NCBI GenBank assembly: GCA_947576945.1
Contig: CANPTH010000001.1
Location: 84,490-148,489 of the forward strand
Reading direction: 5' to 3'
Source of the DNA: an uncultured Lachnospiraceae bacterium
GTDB lineage: Bacteria > Bacillota > Clostridia > Lachnospirales > Lachnospiraceae
Length of the DNA stretch: 64,000 bases
Shown: positions 41,184 to 49,501 of the stretch, piece after piece
Position numbering within the stretch: the stretch's first letter is position 1
Layout: each line of letters begins with the position of its first letter
Program-made: the position numbers and the translations under genes
Notes under the pieces: model-generated
Told to the model about the DNA's origin: nothing
What the model saw: only the letters and a program-made list of their open reading frames with translations
The model's database searches: none

Positions 41184-43436
41184 ATGAGTGTGAATGACAG
41201 AAACGACAGAATTATCAAGACAGAATATTCCGAGGTGATGCAGAAGTCTTTTATCGACTATGCCATGAGCGTGATCATCGCCAGAGCGCTGCCGGATGTG
41301 CGGGACGGTTTAAAACCGGTGCAGAGAAGGACGCTGTACGATATGTATGAGCTTGGCATCCGCTATGACAGGCCCTACCGTAAGTCGGCGCGTATCGTGG
41401 GCGATACCATGGGTAAATATCATCCTCACGGAGACAGTTCGATCTATGAGGCGCTGGTGGTCATGTCCCAGGACTTCAAGAAGGGGTTGCCCCTGATCGA
41501 CGGGCACGGCAACTTCGGCAATATCGAAGGGGACGGCGCCGCGGCCATGCGTTACACGGAGGCCCGGCTGGAAAAGATCACGCAGGAGGCGTTTTTGGCC
41601 GATCTGGACAAGGATGTGGTGGATTTTCTGCCCAACTTCGACGCCACGGAGAAGGAGCCGGGCGTGCTGCCGGTGAAGATCCCGAATCTGCTCATCAACG
41701 GTTCCGAGGGAATCGCGGTAGGTATGGCGACCAGCATTCCGCCCCATAATCTGGCGGAGGTGATCGAGGCTGTAAAGGCCTATATGCTGGATGAGAATAT
41801 CACCACCAGAGAGTTGATGCGTTATGTGAAAGGGCCGGATTTTCCCACCGGCGGCATCGTCATCAACGAGGACGAACTGCTGGGGATCTACGAGAGCGGA
41901 ACGGGCAAGATCAAGATCCGTGGTAAAGTGGAGGTGGAAAAGGCCAAAGGCGGTAAGACCAATCTGGTGATCACGGAAATTCCCTATACCATGATCGGGG
42001 CGGGCATCGGCAAATTCCTGATGGACGTGGCGGCACTGGCAGAGACCAAGAAGACGCAGGATATCGTGGACATCACCAACCAGTCTTCCAAGGAAGGCAT
42101 CCGCATCGTCATCGAACTGCGCAAAGATGCGGACGTGGAGAATTTTAAGAATCTTCTTTATAAGAAAACCCGGCTGGAGGATACGTTCGGCGTCAATATG
42201 CTGGCCATCTGCGACGGCAGGCCGGAGACTATGGGGCTTAAGCAGATCCTGAAGGAGAATGTCAGGTTCCAGTATGAGGTGGCCACGAGGAAATACACGA
42301 ATCTGCTGGCAAAAGAGCTGGAACGCAAGGAGATACAGGAAGGACTGATCAAAGCCTGCAACGTGATCGACCTGATCATCGAGATCCTGCGCGGTTCCAA
42401 GGACAGGGCCATGGCGAAGGCCTGCCTGATTGAGGGCAAAATCGACGGCATCAAATTTAAATCCAAGGAATCCAAGATCATGGCTGCACAGCTGATGTTT
42501 ACCGAGAAACAGGCCAATGCCATTCTGGATATGCGGCTCTACAAGCTGATCGGTCTGGAGATCGAAGCGCTGATCAACGAGCATGAGGATACCATGGCCA
42601 ATATTTACCGCTATGAGGATATCCTGGCCAGAAAGGATTCCATGGCCCAGGTCATCATCAACGAGCTGGACGAGATCCGGGAAGAATACAGGCGTAGCCG
42701 CAGGACGGTGATCACGCAGGCCAGTGAGGCGGTCTATGTGGAAAAGAAGGTGGAGGAGATGGATATCGTCTTCCTGATGGACCGTTTCGGCTACGCCAGA
42801 ACGATAGATACCGCCACCTATGAGAGAAACAAAGAGGCGGCGGACAGCGAGAACAAGTATGCCTTTGTCTGCAGGAATACGGGTAAGGTGTGCCTGTTTA
42901 CGAATACCGGCCAGCTGCATACCCTGAAGGTGATGGATCTGCCTATGGGCAAATTCCGCGATAAGGGCGTGCCGGTGGACAATATCAGCAATTTTGATTC
43001 CTCGAAGGAAACCATCCTTTATGCCGCCAGCCAGAGCGACTTAAATCTCTACCGGGTCATCTTTGCCACCAGACAGGCCATGCTCAAGGTGGTGGACGGC
43101 GGTGAATTTGACGTGGCCAAGCGGACGGTGGCGGCCACGAAGCTGGCAGACGGGGATGAGGTGATAAGCGTTGCGACACTGAAAGAACAGCGCAATATCG
43201 TCCTGCAGTCGGCAGAAGGGTATTTTCTGCGGTTTCCGGTGGAGGAGATACCGGAGAAGAAGAAAGGGGCTATCGGCGTCCGCGGCATGAAGCTGGGAGC
43301 AAAAGACAGCCTGGAAGCAGTTTACTACACCCGCAATGCAGTGGAGCAGACGATCGAGTATGGCGGGAAGGAAATCGAGCTGAATAAGATCAAGCCGGGA
43401 AAACGGGACGGCAAAGGGTTTAAGATCCGGGTTTGA
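41184..43436 (+). CDS. parC: Type II topoisomerase breakage-reunion subunit (ParC/GyrA-like)
   Basis: 750 residues. The winged-helix core carries the catalytic Y124 (AAAMRYTEARL) and the quinolone region HPHGDSSIYEALVVMSQD at residues 80-97, with Ser85 and Glu89 as in ParC/GrlA; both are the drug-sensitive type. The C-terminal domain lacks the GyrA box (QRRGGKG), which supports a decatenase role. The ATG at 41184 follows GGAAGAA; an in-frame ATG at 41172 lies inside the repeat. Together with the upstream ATPase subunit it forms the tetramer that separates daughter chromosomes. Confidence 0.87.
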   Translation: MSVNDRNDRIIKTEYSEVMQKSFIDYAMSVIIARALPDVRDGLKPVQRRTLYDMYELGIRYDRPYRKSARIVGDTMGKYHPHGDSSIYEALVVMSQDFKKGLPLIDGHGNFGNIEGDGAAAMRYTEARLEKITQEAFLADLDKDVVDFLPNFDATEKEPGVLPVKIPNLLINGSEGIAVGMATSIPPHNLAEVIEAVKAYMLDENITTRELMRYVKGPDFPTGGIVINEDELLGIYESGTGKIKIRGKVEVEKAKGGKTNLVITEIPYTMIGAGIGKFLMDVAALAETKKTQDIVDITNQSSKEGIRIVIELRKDADVENFKNLLYKKTRLEDTFGVNMLAICDGRPETMGLKQILKENVRFQYEVATRKYTNLLAKELERKEIQEGLIKACNVIDLIIEILRGSKDRAMAKACLIEGKIDGIKFKSKESKIMAAQLMFTEKQANAILDMRLYKLIGLEIEALINEHEDTMANIYRYEDILARKDSMAQVIINELDEIREEYRRSRRTVITQASEAVYVEKKVEEMDIVFLMDRFGYARTIDTATYERNKEAADSENKYAFVCRNTGKVCLFTNTGQLHTLKVMDLPMGKFRDKGVPVDNISNFDSSKETILYAASQSDLNLYRVIFATRQAMLKVVDGGEFDVAKRTVAATKLADGDEVISVATLKEQRNIVLQSAEGYFLRFPVEEIPEKKKGAIGVRGMKLGAKDSLEAVYYTRNAVEQTIEYGGKEIELNKIKPGKRDGKGFKIRV

Positions 43437-43505
43437 CGGTTTATGACAGGAAGTATTCGAGATTTCGCAGAGCGGAGTTACAGAGGTTAATGTGGAGGAT
43501 GGACA

Positions 43506-44060
43506 ATGAGAGTGATTGCGGGAACGGCGAGAAGCCTGCCGCTTAAGACGCCGGCGGGGATGGATACCAGGCCGACAACGGACAGGATCAAAGAGACTTT
43601 ATTTAATATGCTGCAGCCGTATCTGCCGGGCGCCGTATTCTTAGACTTATACAGTGGCAGCGGCGGCATCGGGATCGAGGCGCTGAGCAGAGGGGCAGGA
43701 CACGCCTATTTCGTGGAGAATAACAGGAATGCAATCTCCTGTATCACGGAAAATCTGCAGTTTACGAAGTTTACGGACAGAGCCACTGTCTTACGGCAGG
43801 ACGTACTTGGTGCGCTGCCCGGTATTCATGAGAAGGAAGTGGACGTGATCTTTATGGATCCACCCTATCACAGCGAGTATGAACAGCAGGTATTCAGGAT
43901 GTTACGTGGATTGCCTTATGTGACAGAGGATACTTTAATTGTGACGGAGGCTGCTTTGAAGACAGATTTTTCATATTTGAAAGAAGAAGGATTTTATATA
44001 GAAAAAGAGAAATGCTACAAAACAAATAAACATGTGTTCAGCAGAATCGTAAAAAAATAA
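43506..44060 (+). CDS. rsmD: 16S rRNA (guanine-966-N2)-methyltransferase RsmD
   Basis: 184 residues, Rossmann-fold SAM methyltransferase. Start MRVIAGTARSLPLKTP is the family opening. The SAM motif is LDLYSGSGGIGIEALSRGA and the catalytic motif is FMDPPY. It methylates G966 of 16S rRNA in the assembling 30S subunit. rsmD-coaD adjacency is widely conserved (ylbH-coaD in Bacillus), often followed by ylbJ, which is also nearby here. GGAGG precedes the start. Confidence 0.95.
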   Translation: MRVIAGTARSLPLKTPAGMDTRPTTDRIKETLFNMLQPYLPGAVFLDLYSGSGGIGIEALSRGAGHAYFVENNRNAISCITENLQFTKFTDRATVLRQDVLGALPGIHEKEVDVIFMDPPYHSEYEQQVFRMLRGLPYVTEDTLIVTEAALKTDFSYLKEEGFYIEKEKCYKTNKHVFSRIVKK

Positions 44061-44069
44061 AAAAAGATA

Positions 44070-44098
44070 GAGACATTTTGCGCAAAGTGATTTATAAT
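44070..44098 (+). promoter_or_regulatory. Promoter before coaD
   Basis: GAGACA (44070-44075, 4 of 6 to consensus), 17-bp spacer, perfect TATAAT (44093-44098), 68 nt before coaD. Confidence 0.6.
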
Positions 44099-44165
44099 GC
44101 CAAAAGTGGATATTTTTTCCAGTGTTTATTTGGGTTGATATGATACATGAGGAGATGGAAGATCT

Positions 44166-44654
44166 ATGAAAGCAGCAATTTACCCGGGAAGTTTTGATCC
44201 GGTCACCTATGGTCATCTGGATATTATTAAGCGTGCGGCCGAGATATTTGATGAATTAACGGTAAGTGTGTTGAATAATAAAGCAAAGACTCCATTGTTT
44301 TCTGTGGAAGAACGTGTTAAGATGTTAGAGGAAGCGACAAAGGATATGCCAAATGTGGTGATTGATTCTTTTAGCGGATTGTTGATCGATTACGCAAAAG
44401 AGAAAGACATTCATGTAGCGATCAGAGGACTTCGTGCAATTACGGATTTTGAATATGAACTGCAGATTGCACAGACGAACAGGAAGTTTTCAGGCGGTGA
44501 TCTGGATACGATGTTTCTGACTACCAGTCTGGAATATGCTTATTTGAGTTCGTCCACTGTCAGGGAGTTTGCCAGCTTTAACGGTGATATTTCTCAGTGT
44601 GTGCCGGAATTTGTAGCGAAGCTGATCTATGAGAAATATGGGCATATGAAGTAG
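44166..44654 (+). CDS. coaD: Phosphopantetheine adenylyltransferase CoaD
   Basis: Fourth step of coenzyme A synthesis: adenylates 4'-phosphopantetheine. 162 residues. The nucleotidyltransferase motif is [12 protein letters not shown] (T14-Y15-G16-H17), with [13 protein letters not shown] and SSSTVRE for substrate and nucleotide. GGAG lies upstream of the ATG. Preceded by its own promoter although it follows rsmD closely. Confidence 0.97.
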   Translation: MKAAIYPGSFDPVTYGHLDIIKRAAEIFDELTVSVLNNKAKTPLFSVEERVKMLEEATKDMPNVVIDSFSGLLIDYAKEKDIHVAIRGLRAITDFEYELQIAQTNRKFSGGDLDTMFLTTSLEYAYLSSSTVREFASFNGDISQCVPEFVAKLIYEKYGHMK

Positions 44655-44759
44655 GGAAGAGACAGAATATGGGAGATACTCATCCTGCCGTGGCTGTAAA
44701 TCCAGACATGGATGAAGTAAAGGCCATGTCTTATAGAATATTCAGGAATGAGGATAAAA

Positions 44760-45362
44760 ATGAGCAGTAAAATTGAACAACTTATCGATGAGATCGAAGA
44801 TTACATTGATGGCTGCAAATATCAGCCCTTATCTAAGTCGAACATAATTGTAAATAAAGAAGAAATCGATGAGCTTCTGCGGGAACTTCGCATGAAGACA
44901 CCGGATGAAATCAAACGATATCAGAAGATTATCACCAATAAGGAAGCTATTTTAAATGATGCGCGTTCTAAGGCAGAGGCTTTGATCAAAGATGCAACGG
45001 TACAGACCACTGAATTGATCAACGAGCATGAAATCATGCAGCAGGCTTATGCACAGGCGAATGAAGTGGTTCGAATGGCCACGATGCAGGCTCAGGAAAT
45101 TCTTAATAATGCAACCCTGGAGGCAAATGGAGTTCGAACGTCTGCCATGCAGTATCTTGATGAGATGCTGGCCAATCTGGAGAATGCCATGACGGCTACT
45201 TTGGCAACGACGACAGAACACTATGAGAGTTTCTATAACACGATCAGCGGTTATAATGAAACCGTTAAGGCAAATCGTGCCGAGCTGCGTCCAATCGAGG
45301 TAGAACAGATGCTGAAGGAAGCTGAGGGCGAAAGTGAACCGGCTGAACTGAATTTGATGTAA
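44760..45362 (+). CDS. Coiled-coil protein, DivIVA-like / ATPase subunit-H-like
   Basis: 200 residues, soluble and strongly helical. Residues 50-140 form a long Ala/Glu/Gln-rich coiled coil with many heptad-like repeats, similar to DivIVA-type or V-ATPase H-like proteins. The N terminus contains SKIEQLIDEIEDYIDGCKYQPLSKSNIIVNKEEIDELL. The family is common beside coaD in Lachnospiraceae-type genomes, with unknown role. The ATG at 44760 has GAGGA upstream; an ATG four codons earlier is worse placed. Two terminators follow. Confidence 0.8.
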   Translation: MSSKIEQLIDEIEDYIDGCKYQPLSKSNIIVNKEEIDELLRELRMKTPDEIKRYQKIITNKEAILNDARSKAEALIKDATVQTTELINEHEIMQQAYAQANEVVRMATMQAQEILNNATLEANGVRTSAMQYLDEMLANLENAMTATLATTTEHYESFYNTISGYNETVKANRAELRPIEVEQMLKEAEGESEPAELNLM

Positions 45363-45386
45363 AGCCATGGGTTTGGCTTGAATGAT

Positions 45387-45416
45387 AGAGTTTGCCACAG
45401 GGCAGACTCTTTTTTA
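45387..45416 (+). terminator. Rho-independent terminator 1 after the coiled-coil gene
   Basis: AGAGTTTGCC pairs with GGCAGACTCT around ACAG-type loop, followed by a run of six to seven T. Confidence 0.85.
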
Positions 45417-45451
45417 TCCCACAGGATAAAAAGCGGTCCTCCGCAGGCGGA

Positions 45452-45477
45452 GAATCCTGCAGGCGGGATTCTTTTTT
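45452..45477 (+). terminator. Rho-independent terminator 2
   Basis: GAATCC and GGATTC pair, followed by TTTTTT at 45472-45477. A further CTCCGC-AG-GCGGAG hairpin lies just upstream. Two terminators in a row make a firm transcript end. Confidence 0.75.
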
Positions 45478-45527
45478 ATGGTACGGGAAATGTATAGAAT
45501 TAAGGCAACAATGGTGGGAACATTAAG

Positions 45528-46964
45528 ATGAGTGTGCGGCTATCGACAAGTGCGGTTCTATGCGGAATCATTATATGCTGCTGTGGTATTTTCTACAGAG
45601 CCTTTAGCGGCTCTGATGCCGGGATGATAACTGTATGTGCGGCGGAGAAGGATACAGTGGTTGATATAAATGCAGATGCAGAGACAGATTTCAGGGATGC
45701 AACGGATAACGAAGGGATTACAGCAGATGCAGCGAATGTTGACAATGCATTATGCATTGTGATAGATCCCGGTCACGGCGGAGAGAATTTGGGTGGTGAA
45801 TATGAGGATTATACAGAAAAAGAAATGACCATGGTTGTAGCAAAGGCCATGAAAGAAGAGTTGGAGAAATACGAAGGCGTAAACGTTTATCTGACCAGGG
45901 ACGGAGATCAGGAGCTGTCTTTGGAAGAGAGATGTGAATATGCAGAAAGCGTTAATGCGGATTTTCTGTTCTGCCTGCACTTTAACCTGTCGGAATATCA
46001 TACGTTGTTTGGTGCAGAATGCTGGGTGTCGGCGTTTGGTGAGAACTATAGTAAGGGATATCAGTTTGCCAGTGTCGAGATGGAATTGCTGCAGGAACTT
46101 GGCCTGTATTCCAGAGGAATCAAGACGAGACTTAACAGCAGGGGACTGGACTATTATGGGATTATCCGTCATGCCACAGAACGGGAAATTCCCTGTGTAT
46201 TGATAGAGCACTGTCATCTGGACCAGGATAACGATAAGCCCTTCTATGACCATGACGAGAAACTGAAAGCTTTTGGCAGACTGGACGCCACCGCAGTGGC
46301 AAAATACTTTCATCTCAGTTCCGGGGAACTGGGTGTTGACTATACGGAATATCAGAATCCAGAGGTGGATGTACCGACGGATGTGGTGGAGCCGGATCAC
46401 ACGGAACCGGATTTCTGTACAATTGAAATATTGGAACAGAATGCAGACAACGGTGAAATTACAGTGCAGGTTTCGGCAAAGGACCAGGATAGCGGTATGC
46501 TGTATTATGCGTACAGTTATGATGGCGGAGAGGTATTTTCCGAACTGATGAGATGGCCGGACCGATCGTCTGATACATTCAGCTTCACCATACAGGTTCC
46601 GCCCCGGGAAGTGCCGCGTATCGTGGTGAACGGTTATAACGGTTATGATCTGTATACCGCCAGCAATATGATTTCGCTGCCCGCTATGGATTATAAGACG
46701 CCGGAAGAGATCGCCGCAGAGGCGGCCGGGAAAGAAGCGCTGGAAAGTATCTCCATTCATGTTGATCTCATAGAGAATATGGCTGAAGATACAGCGGCGG
46801 TCAGTAAGAAGGAAAAGACAGAATACGATAGATTTTTGATTGCCATATGTGCTGCATGTGTATTGCTGGCTGTAGGTATGACAGTTGCTATGATAATGAT
46901 CCTGCGCGGCAGAAACAGAAAAAGACGGCTCAGGAGAAAAAAATCCAGGAGAAGAAGACATTAG
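45528..46964 (+). CDS. N-acetylmuramoyl-L-alanine amidase with C-terminal membrane anchor
   Basis: 478 residues. N-terminal signal/anchor (residues 8-25), then a zinc Amidase_3 domain (about 75-265): IVIDPGHGG with the first His, EKEMTMVVA with the Glu, HFNLSEYH, and IEHCHLDQ with a final acidic residue. It cleaves the bond between muramic acid and the stem peptide outside the cell. A beta-rich linker domain follows, and a second membrane segment near 447-467 ends in a polybasic tail (RRKKSRRRRH). A two-anchor amidase is unusual; CwlD is the nearest relative I can name. Confidence 0.88.
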   Translation: MSVRLSTSAVLCGIIICCCGIFYRAFSGSDAGMITVCAAEKDTVVDINADAETDFRDATDNEGITADAANVDNALCIVIDPGHGGENLGGEYEDYTEKEMTMVVAKAMKEELEKYEGVNVYLTRDGDQELSLEERCEYAESVNADFLFCLHFNLSEYHTLFGAECWVSAFGENYSKGYQFASVEMELLQELGLYSRGIKTRLNSRGLDYYGIIRHATEREIPCVLIEHCHLDQDNDKPFYDHDEKLKAFGRLDATAVAKYFHLSSGELGVDYTEYQNPEVDVPTDVVEPDHTEPDFCTIEILEQNADNGEITVQVSAKDQDSGMLYYAYSYDGGEVFSELMRWPDRSSDTFSFTIQVPPREVPRIVVNGYNGYDLYTASNMISLPAMDYKTPEEIAAEAAGKEALESISIHVDLIENMAEDTAAVSKKEKTEYDRFLIAICAACVLLAVGMTVAMIMILRGRNRKRRLRRKKSRRRRH

Positions 46965-47026
46965 TGTTTATACTGTAATTGATTTGGATCATGAGCACAA
47001 TTCTTTATCTATGTGTTCAGGAGATT

Positions 47027-48004
47027 TCAGTGCAGATACAGAAACAGGTAGCATAACGCAGTAACAGCTGTTTGCACAGTTTTGTGGAATAGGTAGGAAT
47101 GTATACTAAGATCGGTCTGTCGAATCATACTGTAGGTTTGGGCAATACAGGAAAAACCGCCAAAGGGCAGCAAAATAAGAACAGCATAATAGATTGACCG
47201 ACCGGAATAGTCAATACCGCTGGTGATTTCCAGAAGACACCTGTATACTTTCAGGATCTCTGTGTTAATATGATCAAAAGGTTGAAATATAATATTAAGC
47301 AGATTGAAGAAGACCATATAACCGCCCAGTTTGGCTATGCCGATCAGAGATGACAGTACAGAGGCATCAATGGCGGCCGGCAGGGAGCTGGAACTGTCCT
47401 TATGTGCAGGATGGGCACAGACTTCTGCATTCAACAGACATAATTCACTCCGGTTTTTACACTGTCCGCGTTTTATGCCCGGATTTGTTATTGTCGGCTT
47501 GATTCGCATCAACAGGAGACCATACAGTAGAGGAATACCGTACATAAGCAGAAACGGACCCAATGGCCTGTCAATCTCCAGCGTAGGGATCACATAGCTG
47601 AAAAAATAGACCGGACCGATATTATTGCAGAAATACAGCAGGAGTGCGCTTTCTTCCCGGGACAGTTTTCGCTGCTCGTAAAGCTCCCCGACGATTCGGG
47701 CGCCCATCGGAAAGCCGCACAGAAATCCCATCACAATAGTATAGGAACCGTTTCTGGAGGTTCTGAACAGAAAATGCAGGAGTGGATGGAGCAGTCGTAC
47801 GAAGTTTTCCGTCAGATTCATGCGGATCATGATCCCCGAGAGAATCATGAATGGCAGGAGGGTCGGCACCATTTTATTGAACCAGAGATTCAACCCGGTA
47901 GAGGCATATTTCAGGGCAGACGTCGGATAGCGGAGCAGCAGGAAGATCAGATAGAGAGCAAGCGCTGTGAACAGGAATTGATATAAAATCTCTCTCTTTT
48001 TCAT
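47027..48004 (-). CDS. Sporulation membrane protein YlbJ-like (nucleoside-recognition gate family)
   Basis: 325 residues with about eight hydrophobic segments and the gate motifs PTLLPFMILSGIM and MGFLCGFPMGARIVGELYEQ typical of YlbJ/SpoIIIAX-type nucleoside recognition proteins. In Bacillus ylbJ is a spore gene close to ylbH (rsmD) and coaD, which matches this neighbourhood, though here the gene is inverted. A hydrophilic loop (residues 175-208) with several Cys is a local insertion. Exact substrate unknown. Confidence 0.82.
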   Translation of the reverse strand: MKKREILYQFLFTALALYLIFLLLRYPTSALKYASTGLNLWFNKMVPTLLPFMILSGIMIRMNLTENFVRLLHPLLHFLFRTSRNGSYTIVMGFLCGFPMGARIVGELYEQRKLSREESALLLYFCNNIGPVYFFSYVIPTLEIDRPLGPFLLMYGIPLLYGLLLMRIKPTITNPGIKRGQCKNRSELCLLNAEVCAHPAHKDSSSSLPAAIDASVLSSLIGIAKLGGYMVFFNLLNIIFQPFDHINTEILKVYRCLLEITSGIDYSGRSIYYAVLILLPFGGFSCIAQTYSMIRQTDLSIHSYLFHKTVQTAVTALCYLFLYLH

Positions 48005-48082
48005 GACGATTGTTCCTCGTACAAGATGACTTACTTATTTATATTCTCAAGTATGGATTAATATTAACAGGATGTGACCAGG

Positions 48083-48796
48083 ATGCGTTTGGACAGATAT
48101 TTATGTGAATTGAATCTCGGCACAAGAAGTCAGATAAAAAAGGATATTAAGGCAGGTTTGGTATCCGTTAATGATGTGACGATTGTGCGGCCGGAGGAAC
48201 AGATTCAGACAGAAAGGGACTGTGTCTGTTATCGAGGGCAGCCTTGTATCTATGAAGAATGTGTCTATTATCTTCTGCATAAACCAGCAGGAGTGGTATC
48301 TGCCACAAAAGACCGGCGGGATCGGACAGTTCTTGATTTGATCGGTGACAAAGCGCGGAAAGATATTTTTCCGGTTGGAAGACTGGATAAGGATGCGGAG
48401 GGCCTCCTGCTGATCACCAATGACGGCGCGTTTGCACATGATCTGCTGGCGCCTGCCAGACATGTGGAGAAGGAATATGAATGCCATCTGGCCTATTCCT
48501 TTGATATCAGGCAGAGACAGCTGCTGGAACAGGGCGTGGATATTGGGGAGAAGAAGCCGGCCAGACCGGCAGTGGTACGGGTTCTGGAAGAAAAGAAGAT
48601 CACATTGACAATCACTGAGGGCAAATTTCATCAGGTAAAACGAATGCTGCACGCAGCAGGTAATGAAGTGACCTATCTGAAAAGAATTCGCATGGGAACG
48701 CTGACTTTGGATGATACTCTGCCCAAAGGAGCCTTCCGCAGACTGACAAAGGAAGAAGTGGAGAGCTTAAAACATGATAGAAGCAGTCATCTTTGA
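48083..48796 (+). CDS. rsuA: 16S rRNA pseudouridine-516 synthase RsuA-like
   Basis: 237 residues. An S4 RNA-binding domain (RLDRYLCELNLGTRSQIKKDIKAG) precedes the catalytic domain, with D102 in VGRLDKDAEGLLLIT. The later GKFHQVKRM is typical of the RsuA/RluB/E/F group. It most likely makes pseudouridine 516 in 16S rRNA; RluF-like specificity cannot be excluded. The ATG at 48083 begins the S4 domain; a GTG at 48074 is possible. It overlaps the HAD gene by 23 bases. Confidence 0.9.
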   Translation: MRLDRYLCELNLGTRSQIKKDIKAGLVSVNDVTIVRPEEQIQTERDCVCYRGQPCIYEECVYYLLHKPAGVVSATKDRRDRTVLDLIGDKARKDIFPVGRLDKDAEGLLLITNDGAFAHDLLAPARHVEKEYECHLAYSFDIRQRQLLEQGVDIGEKKPARPAVVRVLEEKKITLTITEGKFHQVKRMLHAAGNEVTYLKRIRMGTLTLDDTLPKGAFRRLTKEEVESLKHDRSSHL

Positions 48797-49427
48797 TCTG
48801 GATGGCTCCCTGGTGGATTCCATGTGGGTGTGGGAGAGCATTGATATAGAGTATCTGGGAAAATTTGACATTATGCCGCCGAAGAATCTGCAGGCCTCTA
48901 TTGGAGGAAGAAGTTTTACCGAGACGGCGATTTATTTTAAGGAACGATTTCAGATTCCCGATACATTGGAAATGATCAAAGCCGACTGGAACCGTATGGC
49001 CTGGGACAAGTATACACACAAAGTCCCTCTGAAAAAAGGGGTACGGGAACTCCTGCAATATTGCAGTGCACAGGGCATTAAAATGGGAATCGCCACCAGT
49101 AATTCACGGGAACTGGTGGAAAATGTTGTAGCGGTGCATCATTTGGAACATTATTTTTCCTGTATCATTACGGGCTGTGATGTGGAGAAGGGAAAACCGG
49201 CTCCGGATGTATATCTGGCTGCGGCACAGGTCCTTAAAGTAAATCCGGAGAACTGTCTTGTTTTTGAAGATATTGTTCAGGGTATTCAGGCTGGAAAGGC
49301 GGCAGGCATGAAAGTGTGTGCCGTCTATGACAGGCATTCGGAATATCAGGACGCGGAGAAAGGCCGACTGGCAGATTATTATACCCGTGAGTTTACGGAA
49401 TTGTTAAAAGCAGATATCTGGCGCTGA
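48774..49427 (+). CDS. HAD-superfamily phosphatase, beta-phosphoglucomutase-like
   Basis: 217 residues. Motif I is FDLDGSLVDS with nucleophile D8 and acid D10; motif II is ATSNSRE; motif III lysine lies in GKPAPDVY; motif IV is VFEDIVQGIQAG. The helical cap is the C1 type of phosphoglycolate-phosphatase and beta-phosphoglucomutase relatives. It removes phosphate from a small metabolite; the substrate is not readable from sequence. It starts inside rsuA with GGAGAG as its site. Confidence 0.88.
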   Translation: MIEAVIFDLDGSLVDSMWVWESIDIEYLGKFDIMPPKNLQASIGGRSFTETAIYFKERFQIPDTLEMIKADWNRMAWDKYTHKVPLKKGVRELLQYCSAQGIKMGIATSNSRELVENVVAVHHLEHYFSCIITGCDVEKGKPAPDVYLAAAQVLKVNPENCLVFEDIVQGIQAGKAAGMKVCAVYDRHSEYQDAEKGRLADYYTREFTELLKADIWR

Positions 49428-49501
49428 CACCCTTGGAACAGGATGTTTCATAAGTCAGCGGCTTCATTACCTGCGGGGATAAAGATACAGGAGCAGAGGA
49501 A

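Noticed and set aside
41310..42920. Long - strand frame (536 codons) opposite parC
   Set aside because: It is antisense to a highly conserved gene whose codon pattern often leaves such open frames; no ribosome site or recognisable protein.
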